NCBI GenBank assembly: GCA_963753955.1
Contig: CAVWEM010000013.1
Location: 62,001-126,000 of the forward strand
Direction: 5' to 3'
DNA: 64,000 nucleotides
From: Methylumidiphilus sp963753955
GTDB lineage: Bacteria; Pseudomonadota; Gammaproteobacteria; Methylococcales; Methylococcaceae
Both the position numbers and the translations under genes were made by a program. How positions within the stretch are numbered: position 1 is the stretch's first letter; each line of letters begins with the position of its first letter. The notes under the pieces are model-generated. The model saw only the letters and a program-made list of their open reading frames with translations. It did not search any database and was not told the DNA's origin. Positions 8,446 through 18,191 of the stretch are shown here, one piece after another.

Positions 8446-11100
8446 TCAGTTTTCCCCTATGACCTCAATGAGGGCGTCGCGCAGTCGCCTTTTCAGACTG
8501 TCGTCGGCGAGGGGACGGTCTTGCCTGTCGGTGATGCGGAAGATATCCTCGGCGCGGCTGCCGATGGTGGAGATCCGGGCATCATGCAGGCGGATGCCGA
8601 CGCGACCGAAGGCTTGGCCGACTTTGGACAACAGACCGGGGCGGTCGGTGGCGATCAACTCCAAAATTGTCGTCCGCTGCTGCGCTTCGGGATGGAAATA
8701 GACTTGGGTGGATACCGGGAAATTGCGGTTCTGGCGCTTTTGCAGGCGTTGCACTTGCGGCGGTTCGGCGCTAATGTCGAGCAGGCATTGGCGCATGCGC
8801 GAGCATATCTGGGTTTGCCGCCGCTGGTCTTTGATCGGTTCGCTGGTCTGTTCCAACACTTGGTAGCTGTTCATCACGTAGCCGTTGCGGGTGGTGATGA
8901 TGCGGGCGTCGAGGATGGTCAGTCCTAGCTGGTCTAGCACGGCGGTGCTGTTGGCGAAGATGAAGTCTTGGTTGCGGGCATGGATGAAGATTTCCGCGCA
9001 GCCGCGCTGGCTCAAAGGGCGCAACAGCACCAAAGGCAGTTCGTCCGGCCCGCAGGTGGCGATGGCCACGGTGTGCCAGGCGATTTCCTCGGGATGAAAG
9101 CGCAGGAAGTAGTCGTCGGAGAGCATCGGCCAGATCCGTTCGACGGCTTCGCCGCTTATCCCTAAGCGATGCAGCACTTCCAGCGTGTCCTCCCGCGCGA
9201 CGCGGACGCGGTCTTCCATGTCGGCGGGCTTTTCCAGGCCGCTGCGGAAGGCGCGGCGGGTGGACGTGAACAACTCGTGCAGCAGCGCACCTTTCCAGGT
9301 GTTCCACAGGCTGGGATTGGTGGCGCGGATGTCGGCCACGGTGAGCAGGTAAAGGTGGTTTAGCCGGTCGGGGTCGCCGATCTTCGTGGCGAACTCGTGG
9401 ATGACCTCCGGGTCGCTGATGTCCTTGCGCTGGGCGGTCATCGACATCAGCAGGTGGTTGCGCACCAGCCATTGCACCAGTTCCACTTCACGATGGCCCA
9501 GCCTGTGGCGACGGCAGAATTCCCCGGCGATGGCCTCGCCGACCTCCGAATGGTCGCCGCCCGAGCCTTTGGCGATGTCATGCATGAGTCCGGCGATGTA
9601 GAGCAGTTCCGGCTTTTCGATGAGCGGGAAAAGCTCGTTGCAGTGGGGATGGTCTTCGCTGTGCTTGTCCAGGGCGAAGCGGCGCAGGTTGCGAACCACG
9701 AACAGGGTGTGTTCGTCCACGGTGTAGACGTGGAACAGGTCGTACTGCATGCGCCCTACGACGTTGCTGAACGCAGGGAGATAAGCGGCGAGCAGTCCGT
9801 AGCGGTTCATCCGCCGCAATTGGTGGGTAATGCCGCCGGGCTGGCGCAGAATCTCCATGAACAAGCCACAGGCCTGGGGGTCGTTGCGGAAACCCTCGTC
9901 GATCAGGCAAAGATGCTGGCGGATAAGCCGTATGGTGGAGGCGCGGATGCCCTGCAGGTCGGAGTTTTGCTGCAAAATCAGGAAAATCTCCAGCAAAGCC
10001 CGTGGGGTTTCTTTGAACACCTGGGAATGGCGGGCTTCGAGGTAGTTGTTGACCGATTGGAAGGACGGATTGATCGGGACGGTGGGCGCTTCCTGGTCGC
10101 CGTTGAGCATGATTTCGGCGAATAGTTGCAGCACCATTTCGTTCAGGCGTTCCAAGCCCACGACGGTGCGGAAATAGTGCTGCATGAACTGTTCGACTGC
10201 CTCGTTGGGCTTCTCGCCGCTGTAGCCGAACTGGTCGGCGAGTTCCCGTTGGTATTCGAACAGCAGCCGATCCTCGCGGCGACCGGTCAGCGTATGCAAG
10301 GCGAAGCGGATGCGCCAAAGGAATTCCTGCGCCGCCTGAAGTTCGGCGAATTCCGCCTCGGTCAGCCAGCCTTGTACGATCAGGTCGCGCAGATCCGCAG
10401 AGCGATGATGGCGCTTGACGATCCAGCCGATGATCTGGATGTCGCGCAAGCCCCCTGGGCCTTCCTTGACGTTGGGCTCTAGGGTGTAGGCGGTGTCATG
10501 GTACTTGTGGTAGCGCACCTGCTGCTCGGCCATCTTGGCTGCGAAGAACTGGGCGGTAGGCCACAGGTGTTCGGGGCCGGTCCTGAGCATGATCGCGTCG
10601 AACAATGGTTTGGATCCGGCCAAAAAACGGGCCTCCATCAGGTTGGTCATCACAGTCTGGTCGTCGCGAGCGGCCTGCACACATTCTTCCACCGTGCGCA
10701 CGCTGTGTCCCAGGGTCAGTCCGATATCCAGAAGAAAGTGGTAAAACGCCATGACGGCCTGCTCCCAGGCACAATCGCCGTGCGGGTGTGGAGGGTCGTT
10801 GAGCAACAGCAAGATGTCGATATCGGAATAGGGGTGCAATTCGCGCCGCCCGTAACCGCCCACCGCCACCAGGGCAAGGGTTTCCGAATAGGCACCGCCC
10901 AGCCGGTGCCAGGCGGCGACCAGCAGCCCGTCGATGAAATCGGCCCGTGCCTGGATCAACGCGGCGATGGAGGCGTCCGCCTGGAACTGTCTGGCGAGTT
11001 CGGCGTTGTTGGCCTGGATGAGAGCCTTGTGCCTCTTGATGATCTCGGGCGGGGAAAGCCCCGCGAGACTAGACGGCGATGCTGATTTTGGGCTGTTCAA
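8446..11100 (-). CDS. glnD: [Protein-PII] uridylyltransferase / uridylyl-removing enzyme
   Basis: An 884-residue bifunctional nitrogen sensor. It uridylylates PII (GlnB/GlnK) when glutamine is low and removes UMP when glutamine is high. Domains in order: nucleotidyltransferase with GGYGRRELHPYSDIDILLL near residues 84-102; a helical linker; an HD phosphohydrolase domain with LMHDIAKGSGGDHSEVG near 500, for deuridylylation; and two C-terminal ACT domains that sense glutamine. The length is normal and the frame intact over 2.6 kb. The first bases overlap the end of map by 32 nt. The map-glnD order is common in gammaproteobacteria. Confidence 0.96.
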   Translation of the reverse strand: MNSPKSASPSSLAGLSPPEIIKRHKALIQANNAELARQFQADASIAALIQARADFIDGLLVAAWHRLGGAYSETLALVAVGGYGRRELHPYSDIDILLLLNDPPHPHGDCAWEQAVMAFYHFLLDIGLTLGHSVRTVEECVQAARDDQTVMTNLMEARFLAGSKPLFDAIMLRTGPEHLWPTAQFFAAKMAEQQVRYHKYHDTAYTLEPNVKEGPGGLRDIQIIGWIVKRHHRSADLRDLIVQGWLTEAEFAELQAAQEFLWRIRFALHTLTGRREDRLLFEYQRELADQFGYSGEKPNEAVEQFMQHYFRTVVGLERLNEMVLQLFAEIMLNGDQEAPTVPINPSFQSVNNYLEARHSQVFKETPRALLEIFLILQQNSDLQGIRASTIRLIRQHLCLIDEGFRNDPQACGLFMEILRQPGGITHQLRRMNRYGLLAAYLPAFSNVVGRMQYDLFHVYTVDEHTLFVVRNLRRFALDKHSEDHPHCNELFPLIEKPELLYIAGLMHDIAKGSGGDHSEVGEAIAGEFCRRHRLGHREVELVQWLVRNHLLMSMTAQRKDISDPEVIHEFATKIGDPDRLNHLYLLTVADIRATNPSLWNTWKGALLHELFTSTRRAFRSGLEKPADMEDRVRVAREDTLEVLHRLGISGEAVERIWPMLSDDYFLRFHPEEIAWHTVAIATCGPDELPLVLLRPLSQRGCAEIFIHARNQDFIFANSTAVLDQLGLTILDARIITTRNGYVMNSYQVLEQTSEPIKDQRRQTQICSRMRQCLLDISAEPPQVQRLQKRQNRNFPVSTQVYFHPEAQQRTTILELIATDRPGLLSKVGQAFGRVGIRLHDARISTIGSRAEDIFRITDRQDRPLADDSLKRRLRDALIEVIGEN

Positions 11101-11863
11101 GCATTTCTTCCTGGCGTAGGGTCAAAATTTCGTGGCCATCGTGGGTCACCACGATGGTGTGTTCAAATTGGGCCGAGAGGCTACGATCCTTGGTGACGGC
11201 CGTCCAACCGTCGGGCAGGACTTTCACGTAGCGTTTGCCTTGGTTGATCATCGGTTCGATGGTGAACACCATGCCGGGTTTAAGGATCTCCCCCGTCCCC
11301 GGCTTGCCATAGTGGAGGACTTGCGGATCTTCGTGGAACAGCCGGCCGATGCCGTGGCCACAGAATTCCTGCACCACCGAGAAGCCGTTGGATTCGGCGT
11401 GTTTTTGGATGGCGTGGCCGATGTCACCCAGCCGCCCACCTGGCTTGACCTGGCCGATGCCCCGATATAGGCATTCCTGGGTGATTTTCACCAGACGTTT
11501 GGCCTTGATCAACGCCTCGCCGACGAAGAACATCTTGCTGGTGTCGCCGTGGTAGCCGTCGTTGATGACTGTGATGTCGATGTTGACAATGTCACCGCTC
11601 TTGAGTTTTTTGGGGCCGGGGATGCCGTGGCAGACCTGATGGTTCACCGAGGTGCAGATGGACTTCGGGAATCCCTTGTAATTCAGCGGGGCGGGGATGA
11701 CCTTCTGCACATCCACCATGTATTCGTGGCAGATGCGATCCAGTTCGTCGGTGCTGACGCCCGGCACGACATGGGGTTCGATCATGTCCAACACATCGGC
11801 GGCGAGGCGGCCGGCCACGCGCATTTTTTCGATTTCGGCGGGAGATTTGAGGGTAATGCTCAT
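11069..11863 (-). CDS. map: Type I methionine aminopeptidase
   Basis: A 264-residue metalloenzyme that removes the initiator Met from nascent proteins. The pita-bread fold is complete: VNHQVCHGIP with the substrate His, VNIDITVINDGYHGD with two metal-binding Asp, EFCGHGIGRLFHEDP with a metal His, VFTIEPMI, and FEHTIVVT with the last Glu. The chosen start is MSITLKSPAEIEKM at 11863. The longer open frame upstream is not family-like. No strong ribosome-binding site is seen. It is divergent from rpsB, the usual arrangement. Confidence 0.95.
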   Translation of the reverse strand: MSITLKSPAEIEKMRVAGRLAADVLDMIEPHVVPGVSTDELDRICHEYMVDVQKVIPAPLNYKGFPKSICTSVNHQVCHGIPGPKKLKSGDIVNIDITVINDGYHGDTSKMFFVGEALIKAKRLVKITQECLYRGIGQVKPGGRLGDIGHAIQKHAESNGFSVVQEFCGHGIGRLFHEDPQVLHYGKPGTGEILKPGMVFTIEPMINQGKRYVKVLPDGWTAVTKDRSLSAQFEHTIVVTHDGHEILTLRQEEMLEQPKISIAV

Positions 11864-11922
11864 GGGGGCGTCGGAAATAGGTGCGGAGGACTCTCGCCAA
11901 AAGGGCAAAGCGGCGGCGTGGA

Positions 11923-11951
11923 TTGAAAGGGTTTGCCGGTCATGGTATAAA
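11923..11951 (+). promoter_or_regulatory. Predicted sigma-70 promoter for rpsB
   Basis: TTGAAA at 11923-11928 and TATAAA at 11946-11951 are separated by 17 bp, a near-consensus pair. Transcription would begin near 11958, leaving a leader of about 160 nt before rpsB. S2 is known to autoregulate rpsB-tsf through its leader in gammaproteobacteria, which would suit such a length. No specific RNA fold was confirmed. Confidence 0.6.
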
Positions 11952-12118
11952 GCCGCGTTGAATTTGGCAATAACACACACTTGCCGTCACATCCTGCGGG
12001 GTGCCTGGTGAAGCCGTTCCGGCTCCACTTAAAGGTCGCCGGATGGGGCAGGTGGAGGCTCAACCCGATGGGATTTGCGCACAAGCAGGTCTCCCAACAC
12101 TACCTTGGAGTTTTTTGA

Positions 12119-12893
12119 ATGTCGACTGTCACCATGCGCCAGATGCTCGAAGCGGGCGTCCACTTCGGCCACCAGACGCGGTACTGGAATCCCAAAATGG
12201 CACCGTACATCTTCGGTGCGCGCAGCAACATACACATCGTCAACCTGGAAAAGACCCTCCCGATGTTCAATGACGCCATGCGTTATTTGGAGCAAGTGGC
12301 GGCCAACCGGGGCAAGATTTTGTTCGTGGGCACCAAGAAGACCACCCGCAAGGTCATTGAGGAAGAGGCCGGCCGCAGCGGCCAGCCTTTCGTCAACCAC
12401 CGCTGGCTGGGCGGAATGTTGACCAATTTCAAGACCATCAAACAGTCCGTTTCCCGCATGAAGGAACTGGAGGCCATGCGCGACGACGGTCGCTTGGCGC
12501 GCTTCAGCAAAAAGGAGGGGCTGGGGATGATGCGCGAACTGGACAAGCTGACTCTGAGTTTGGGCGGTATCCGCGATTTGGAAAAACTGCCCGACGTGCT
12601 GTTCATCATGGATGTGGGCTACGAGAAAAACGCGGTCAGCGAAGCGCACAAGCTGGGCATTCCGGTGGTCGGGATCGTCGATACCAATAACAGCCCCGTG
12701 GGCATTGATTACATCATTCCCGGCAACGACGATTCCATCCGCGCCGTGCAGTTGTATGCGCAAAGCGCCGCCACCGCGATCCTGCAAGGCAAGGCCAACG
12801 GGGTCAGTTTCGCCGCAGGTGGTGAGGACGAATTCGTCGAAATGGATGCGAATTCGGCGATTGCCCGGGAAGAAAAGCACGTCGAGCGAATAA
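12119..12893 (+). CDS. rpsB: 30S ribosomal protein S2, 3' end frameshifted
   Basis: S2 binds the 30S head-body junction and is needed for S1 assembly. The first 240 residues are intact, from MSTVTMRQMLEAGVHFGHQTRYWNPKM through the conserved HRWLGGMLTN. GGAG lies 8 nt before the ATG. After VEMDANS, near 12860, the frame is off by one. As written, translation misses the stop and reads on in frame into tsf. In the shifted frame the protein ends KKSTSSE at a TAA at 12891-12893, a natural length. The apparent rpsB-tsf fusion is therefore an artefact. Confidence 0.92.
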
Positions 12894-12931
12894 GCAGCAC
12901 GGAACGAGCCCTGTCATTGCAGTGGGCTGGC

Positions 12932-12957
12932 AAACGCCTCCGTACCGGGGGCGTTTT
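12932..12957 (+). terminator. rpsB-tsf intergenic terminator/attenuator hairpin
   Basis: AAACGCCTCC (12932-12941) pairs over 10 bp with GGGGGCGTTT (12947-12956) around a 5-nt loop, with one G-T pair, followed by only a short T run. A partial terminator between rpsB and tsf is known in enterobacteria, so this probably tunes tsf relative to rpsB and does not end all transcription. Confidence 0.7.
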
Positions 12958-12994
12958 CATAACAGGTTTCATTTATTTTAGAAGAGGTTGGTTA

Positions 12995-13883
12995 ATGAAT
13001 ATTTCAGCGGCGCTGGTCAAAGACCTGCGCGAGCGCACCGGGTCGGGCATGATGGAGTGCAAAAAAGCCTTGGTCGAAGCCGGCGGCGACATTGAGGCTG
13101 CGGTCGAAATCATGCGCAAGTCCGGATCTGGCCAAGGCGGACAAAAAGTCCAGCCGCACGGCGGCGGAAGGTCGGCATATCGGTGAAAAGCAGCGCCGAC
13201 AGTAAAAGTGCCGTGGTGCTGGAGATCAACTGCGAGACAGACTTCGTCGCCAAAAATGAAGATTTCATCGCTTTTGCCGATGCCGTGGCTCAAAGTGTGC
13301 TGGATTCCGGCGCTTTCACCTTGGACGAAGCTTTGTCCTCGAGGCTGGCGGCGACTGGCGTCACTGTCGATGGACAGCGCAAGGAGCTGGTCGCCAAACT
13401 GGGCGAGAACATCAACGTGCGCCGTTTTGAGCGTTTTGTGTCGGAGCAGGGCGTAGATTGCCAGCTATCTGCACGGCACCCGCATCGGCGTGCTGGTGGA
13501 GATCATTGGCGGGGATATTGGCTCTGGGCAAGGACATCGCGATGCATGTGGCCGCCAGCAAGCCGGTTTGTGTGGATGAATCTGGAGTCGCGCCCGAATT
13601 GATCGCCAAGGAGAAGGACATTTATTCGGCCCAAGCCGCCGAAAGCGGCAAGCCCGCGAGATATTGTTGAAAAAATGGTTGATGGCCGGATCGCCAAGTT
13701 CCTTGGCGAAATCACGCTGTTAGGCCAGCCTTTCGTCAAGGATCCCGACCAGACCGTGGGTGCTTTGCTCAAGTCCAAGGGCGCTTCGGTGCTCGTTTCT
13801 CCCGTTTGGAAGTGGGCGAGGGCATTGAGAAGGAAGACAGCGATTTCGCCGAAGAAGTGATGGCCCAAGCCGGATTGCTCTAA
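12995..13883 (+). CDS. tsf: Elongation factor Ts, frame broken by several indels
   Basis: EF-Ts is the nucleotide exchange factor for EF-Tu. MNISAALVKDLRERTGSGMMECKKAL is a typical N-terminus, and the central CETDFVAKNEDF motif is intact near 13230. Reading the whole protein needs frame changes near 13130, 13180, 13460, 13515, 13665 and 13800. With these repaired it ends EEVMAQAGLL at TAA 13881-13883, a full-length protein of about 295 residues. Indel errors are the likely cause, as the gene is essential. pyrH follows after 113 nt. Confidence 0.9.
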
Positions 13884-13996
13884 AGCACGGCCTATCCGAT
13901 CACATTGCATGGGATTCCTCGGCTGCGGCCGGAAGCTTGAGGCCGTTCAGCGGGCATCAACCCGACCACACGCCGGACGAGCCCTGGAGAACCAGA

Positions 13997-14720
13997 ATGA
14001 GTGAGCCAAAATACAAGAGAATCCTCCTCAAGTTGAGCGGGGAAGCTTTGATGGGCAATCAGTCGGGTGGCATAGACGCCGGCACTCATTCAGCGCCTTG
14101 CCGGCGGAGATAGACGAGCTTTGCCGTGCCGGCGTTCAGGTGGGTTTGGTGATAGGCGGCGGCAATATCATCCGTGGGGCGGAAAAAGCTTCCCAAGGGC
14201 TGGACCGGGTGACTGGAGACCACATGGGAATGCTGGCCACTGTAATCAATGCGTTGGCAATGCAGGATGCCTTGGAACATCTGGGGCGGCCGGTCCGGGT
14301 CATGTCGGCGTTGAAGATCAACCAGGTGTGCGAAGATTACATTCGCCGCCGCGCCGTTCGCCATCTTGAAAAAGGGCGTGTGCCGATTTTCGCCGCAGGC
14401 ACTGGAAATCCGTTCTTCACCACCGATTCGGCGGCGAGCCTGCGTGCGGTGGAAATCGGCGCCGATATTCTCATCAAGGCGACCAAGGTGGACGGAGTGT
14501 ATTCGGACGATCCCTTGAAAAATTCCAGCGGCGGTTTTCTATCCCTCGCCTGACCTATGACGAAGCCCTGGATCAGCGTCTGAACGTCATGGATGCGACG
14601 GCTTTGGTGCTTTGCCGCGACCACAACATGCCCCTGCGCGTGATGAACGTGTTCTCGTCCGGCGCGATCATGCGATTGGTGCAAGGCGAGGAAATTGGTT
14701 CCCTGATAGCAACAGGATAA
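13997..14720 (+). CDS. pyrH: UMP kinase, frameshifted
   Basis: This hexameric enzyme phosphorylates UMP to UDP and belongs to the amino-acid-kinase fold, unlike eukaryotic UMP kinases. MSEPKYKRILLKLSGEALMG is the family start. After a frame change near 14085 the GLVIGGGNIIRG motif and GHMGMLATVINALAMQDALE-like core follow (here DHMGMLATVINAL). A second change near 14540 precedes LTYDEALDQRLNVMDATALVLCRD, which completes the enzyme and ends at TAA 14718. Four bases separate it from frr. Confidence 0.92.
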
Positions 14721-14724
14721 CAAC

Positions 14725-15284
14725 ATGAATGCAGATATTCAACAGCGTACTACCGAGCGCATGAAGAAATCCATTGAAGCCGCTCAAACATGAGTTTGCC
14801 AAAATCAGGACGGGCAGGGCACATCCCAGCTTGCTGGAGCATGTGCATGTCAATTACTATGGCAACGAGGTGCCTTTGTCGCAGGTCGCCAATATCACCG
14901 CCGAGGATTCCAGGACGCTGGCCATCACGCCTTGGGAAAGGAATATGATTCCGGTGGTGGAGAAGGCGATCCTGACTTCCGACTTGGGGCTTAACCCCAG
15001 CACCACCGGCGTGGTCATCCGTGTGCCGCTGCCTGCCTTGACCGAGCAGCGCAGGAAAGAACTGATCAAGGTGGCCCGTCACGAGGCCGAAAATGGACGG
15101 GTCGCCGTTCGCAATATCCGCCGCGACGCCAACAGCGAACTCAAGGCAGCCTTGAAAGACAAGCAAATCTCTGAAGATGAAGAAAAGCGTAGCGCAGGAG
15201 CAGGTGCAAAAATTAACCGATCAGCACATCAAGGAAATCGATGCGTTGCTGGAGGAGAAGGAAAAAGATCTGCTTGCCATTTAA
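14725..15284 (+). CDS. frr: Ribosome recycling factor, frameshifted
   Basis: RRF splits post-termination ribosomes together with EF-G. Start MNADIQQRTTERMKKSIEA, then one extra base near 14785. The main body reads KIRTGRAHPSLLEHVHVNYYG and RKELIKVARHEAENGRVAVRNIRRDAN. A second frame change near 15185 restores VQKLTDQHIKEIDALLEEKEKDLLAI and the stop at 15282-15284. Total length about 185 residues, as expected. It forms the pyrH-frr-uppS block. Confidence 0.92.
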
Positions 15285-15348
15285 TCGACTGGTTGATTTC
15301 CTGCGAAAAAAAGCGAAGGCAGCTTATGGTCACTTCGAGAGGTCGGAT

Positions 15349-16140
15349 ATGGATGTCGCTTTAATGCCCTTTAGCCGGGGACAATTGCCGCGCCATATCG
15401 CCATCATCATGGACGGTAATGGCCGTTGGGCAAAAAGCCGCTATCTTCCCCGTACGGCGGGTCATCACGCCGGGGTGGGTTCGGTGCGCAAGGTGATTGA
15501 ATATTGCGGATCCGCAGGCGTCGAAGTACTGACACTGTTCGCGTTCAGCAGCGAAAACTGGCGGCGGCCGCAACAGGAGGTTTCCGTGCTGATGGGGCTG
15601 TTTTTGGTAACCTTGGAGAAGGAGGCCGAAAAACTACACAAAAAGAATGTCCGCCTGCGGGTGATCGGCGACAGGACGGCGTTCGCCGCCGAGTTGCAGG
15701 AAAAAATCGCCGCCGTCGAAAGCCTGACTGCGGCCAATACCGGACTCAATTTGGTGATCGCGGCCAATTACGGCGGGCGCTGGGAAATCACCCAGGCCGT
15801 GCGCCGCGTGGCCGGTCAGGTCGCTACGGGACTCCTGGATCCGGAAGCCATCAGCACGGAGGTGCTGGCCTCCCATTTGGAGTTGGCCGATTTGCCCGAA
15901 CCGGATTTGTTTATCCGCACAGGCGGCGAGAAACGCGTCAGCAACTTCCTGCTGTGGCAACTCGCTTACACCGAGCTTTACTTCACCGACACCTTGTGGC
16001 CGGATTTCGACGAGGCCGCGTTGGAAGAGGCCATCAGGGATTACACCGGCCGCCAGCGCCGCTTCGGTTATACCAGCGAACAGGTGGAAACCTTGGATAT
16101 CGACACTGCTTGCACTGATGCAAGCTTGCCGCCTACATAA
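15349..16140 (+). CDS. uppS: Undecaprenyl diphosphate synthase (cis-prenyltransferase)
   Basis: A 263-residue enzyme that extends farnesyl diphosphate with isopentenyl units in cis to make the C55 lipid carrier for peptidoglycan and O-antigen. The catalytic Asp motif AIIMDGNGRWA, the FSSENW motif and RTGGEKRVSNFLLWQLAYTELYF are intact. The chosen ATG at 15349 has GAGAGG upstream. A second in-frame ATG lies at 15364. Substrate would come from ispA in the same window. cdsA follows after 15 nt. Confidence 0.95.
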   Translation: MDVALMPFSRGQLPRHIAIIMDGNGRWAKSRYLPRTAGHHAGVGSVRKVIEYCGSAGVEVLTLFAFSSENWRRPQQEVSVLMGLFLVTLEKEAEKLHKKNVRLRVIGDRTAFAAELQEKIAAVESLTAANTGLNLVIAANYGGRWEITQAVRRVAGQVATGLLDPEAISTEVLASHLELADLPEPDLFIRTGGEKRVSNFLLWQLAYTELYFTDTLWPDFDEAALEEAIRDYTGRQRRFGYTSEQVETLDIDTACTDASLPPT

Positions 16141-16155
16141 TTTCAAGAAAAAAAC

Positions 16156-17001
16156 ATGCTGAAAAATCGCGTCTTGACGGCGGCGATACTCGCGCCGTCG
16201 GTTATCCTGGCCATCTTGCTCCTGCCCGATACATGGTTCGCGCTCCTGTGGGGAATTGTCATCGCGGTATGCGCTTGGGAATGGTCGAATTTGGCAGGCT
16301 TGGCGGTCGTCCCTGCGCGTTTGGGCTTCGTGGCGGTTTGTGTGGGTGCCATGACCTCGTACCAGCAATGGGCCGGGGAGACAGAAGAGTGGCTGGCTTG
16401 GCCGGTGGTGGCTTGGTGGTTCCTGCTCAGCCTATTGCTGCGCAAACTCCCCGCCAAGCTGGCGGAAACCCATTATCCTCCGGTGGCCCGGCTGCTAGTC
16501 GGCTTGCTTATCCTAGTCAGCGCCTGGATCTTGATGGTTTGGACCCGGCATAACCTGGGAGGCGAGCAGACGCTCTATTTGTTCCTGCTGGTTTGGCTGG
16601 CGGATATTGCGGCTTACTTTGTCGGCAAGCGCTGGGGCTTGACCAAGCTCGCCCCTGAAATCAGCCCGGGAAAGACCGTGGAAGGGCTTTACGGCGCCTT
16701 GGCTGCTGTGATTCTGTTCGCGCTGGCGGTTGGCGGTGCTTTATTCGCCTTGGGCCAAGGCTCGTTCACCCGCTTCAATGCGGTGCAGTTGATGGATTTT
16801 GTCATGCTTTCGGTCGTCACCCTGGTGATTTCCGTGGTCGGCGACTTGTTTGAAAGCCTGGCCAAGCGTGTGCGCGGTGTGAAAGACAGCGGGGCCATCC
16901 TGCCCGGCCATGGCGGTATGCTGGATCGCGTCGACAGTCTCATTGCCGCCGTGTCGGTGTTTTACGCAGGTTCAAAGCTGTTGGGGATTTTCTTCGTATG
17001 A
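16156..17001 (+). CDS. cdsA: Phosphatidate cytidylyltransferase
   Basis: A 281-residue membrane enzyme that makes CDP-diacylglycerol from CTP and phosphatidic acid, the precursor of all phospholipids here. There are about eight hydrophobic segments. The C-terminal CDP signature KRVRGVKDSGAILPGHGGMLDRVDSL is complete. Its stop overlaps the dxr start in an ATGA, so the two are coupled. Confidence 0.95.
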   Translation: MLKNRVLTAAILAPSVILAILLLPDTWFALLWGIVIAVCAWEWSNLAGLAVVPARLGFVAVCVGAMTSYQQWAGETEEWLAWPVVAWWFLLSLLLRKLPAKLAETHYPPVARLLVGLLILVSAWILMVWTRHNLGGEQTLYLFLLVWLADIAAYFVGKRWGLTKLAPEISPGKTVEGLYGALAAVILFALAVGGALFALGQGSFTRFNAVQLMDFVMLSVVTLVISVVGDLFESLAKRVRGVKDSGAILPGHGGMLDRVDSLIAAVSVFYAGSKLLGIFFV

Positions 17002-18185
17002 AAAACATCTGCATCCTCGGCTCCACCGGTTCCATCGGCGTCAGCACCCTGGATGTCGTGGGCCGACATCCTGACCGCTACCGGGTGGTCGCGTTGACGG
17101 CCCATAACAATCTGGATCTCCTGTTCGAGCAGTGCCAAGCCCACCGTCCAGGCTATGCCGTTTTGCTCGACGAGGCCAAGGTCGCCGATCTGCGCGGTCG
17201 GCTGAAGGCTGCGGACTTGGGGGCGATAGAGGTTCTCTGCGGCGTGGCGGCCTTGGAGCAGGTCGCCTCGCTTCCCGAGGTTGATAGCGTCATGGCGGCC
17301 ATCGTCGGGGCGGCGGGATTGCTGCCCACGCTGGCGGCTGCGAAGGCCGGGAAGAGCGTGTTGCTGGCCAACAAGGAGGCTCTGGTCATGTCCGGCCCCT
17401 TGTTCATGCGCGAGGTCGTCAACTCCGGCGCGGAACTGCTGCCTATCGACAGCGAACACAACGCCATTTTCCAGTGTATGCCGGCCAACTACCATGCCGG
17501 TCGCCATGCGCCGGAAGTCCGCCGCATTTTGCTGACGGCTTCCGGTGGGCCTTTCTTAAACAAGGGGCTGGATGAATTGCATGAAGTCACGCCGGATCAG
17601 GCCTGCGCCCATCCCAACTGGGTCATGGGCCGGAAAATCTCGGTGGATTCCGCCACGATGATGAACAAAGGCTTGGAAGTCATCGAAGCCTGCCTATTGT
17701 TCAACCTGCCGCCGGAGCAAGTCCAAGTGGTGGTGCATCCGCAAAGCGTCATCCACTCCATGGTCGATTATGTGGATGGCACGGTGCTGGCGCAGATGGG
17801 CAATCCCGACATGCGCATACCCATTGCCCACGCGCTGGCATTTCCCGAGCGTTTCGATTCCGGTGCGGAACCACTGGACTTGTTCGCAGTCCGACAATTG
17901 AATTTCCAGACACCGGATTTCGAGCGTTTCCCTAATTTGCGCTTGGCCTACGAAGCGGTGCGCGCGGGTGGCATCATGCCGGCGGTGCTGAACGCCGCCA
18001 ACGAAGTCGCCGTGGCGGCGTTCCTTGAAGAACGCGTCCGTTTCACCTCCATCCCCGGCATCATCGAATATTGCATGGAGAACACAACCACCGGGCCTGC
18101 GGATTCCATCAAGGGGGTCTTGGAGGCCGACCGGGCGTCCAGAGCCTTGGCGCAAGCCTTCATCGCCCATCGACACAGCCACTAG
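16998..18185 (+). CDS. dxr: 1-deoxy-D-xylulose-5-phosphate reductoisomerase
   Basis: A 395-residue NADPH enzyme that converts DXP to 2-C-methyl-D-erythritol 4-phosphate, the second MEP step; dxs is in the same window. The Rossmann motif ILGSTGSIGVSTLDV is at the N-terminus. LANKEALVMSG, PIDSEHNAIFQCM (metal and substrate residues) and HPQSVIHSMVDYVDGTV follow. Intact frame and normal length. Confidence 0.96.
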   Translation: MKNICILGSTGSIGVSTLDVVGRHPDRYRVVALTAHNNLDLLFEQCQAHRPGYAVLLDEAKVADLRGRLKAADLGAIEVLCGVAALEQVASLPEVDSVMAAIVGAAGLLPTLAAAKAGKSVLLANKEALVMSGPLFMREVVNSGAELLPIDSEHNAIFQCMPANYHAGRHAPEVRRILLTASGGPFLNKGLDELHEVTPDQACAHPNWVMGRKISVDSATMMNKGLEVIEACLLFNLPPEQVQVVVHPQSVIHSMVDYVDGTVLAQMGNPDMRIPIAHALAFPERFDSGAEPLDLFAVRQLNFQTPDFERFPNLRLAYEAVRAGGIMPAVLNAANEVAVAAFLEERVRFTSIPGIIEYCMENTTTGPADSIKGVLEADRASRALAQAFIAHRHSH

Positions 18186-18191
18186 CCCACT

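Noticed and set aside
11248..11926. Open frames on the plus strand over map
   Set aside because: They are mirror frames of a high-GC gene whose own frame has all catalytic residues.
12119..13186. Apparent rpsB-tsf fusion protein of 355 residues
   Set aside because: A one-base shift near 12860 hides the rpsB stop. A terminator hairpin and a separate tsf start lie between the genes.
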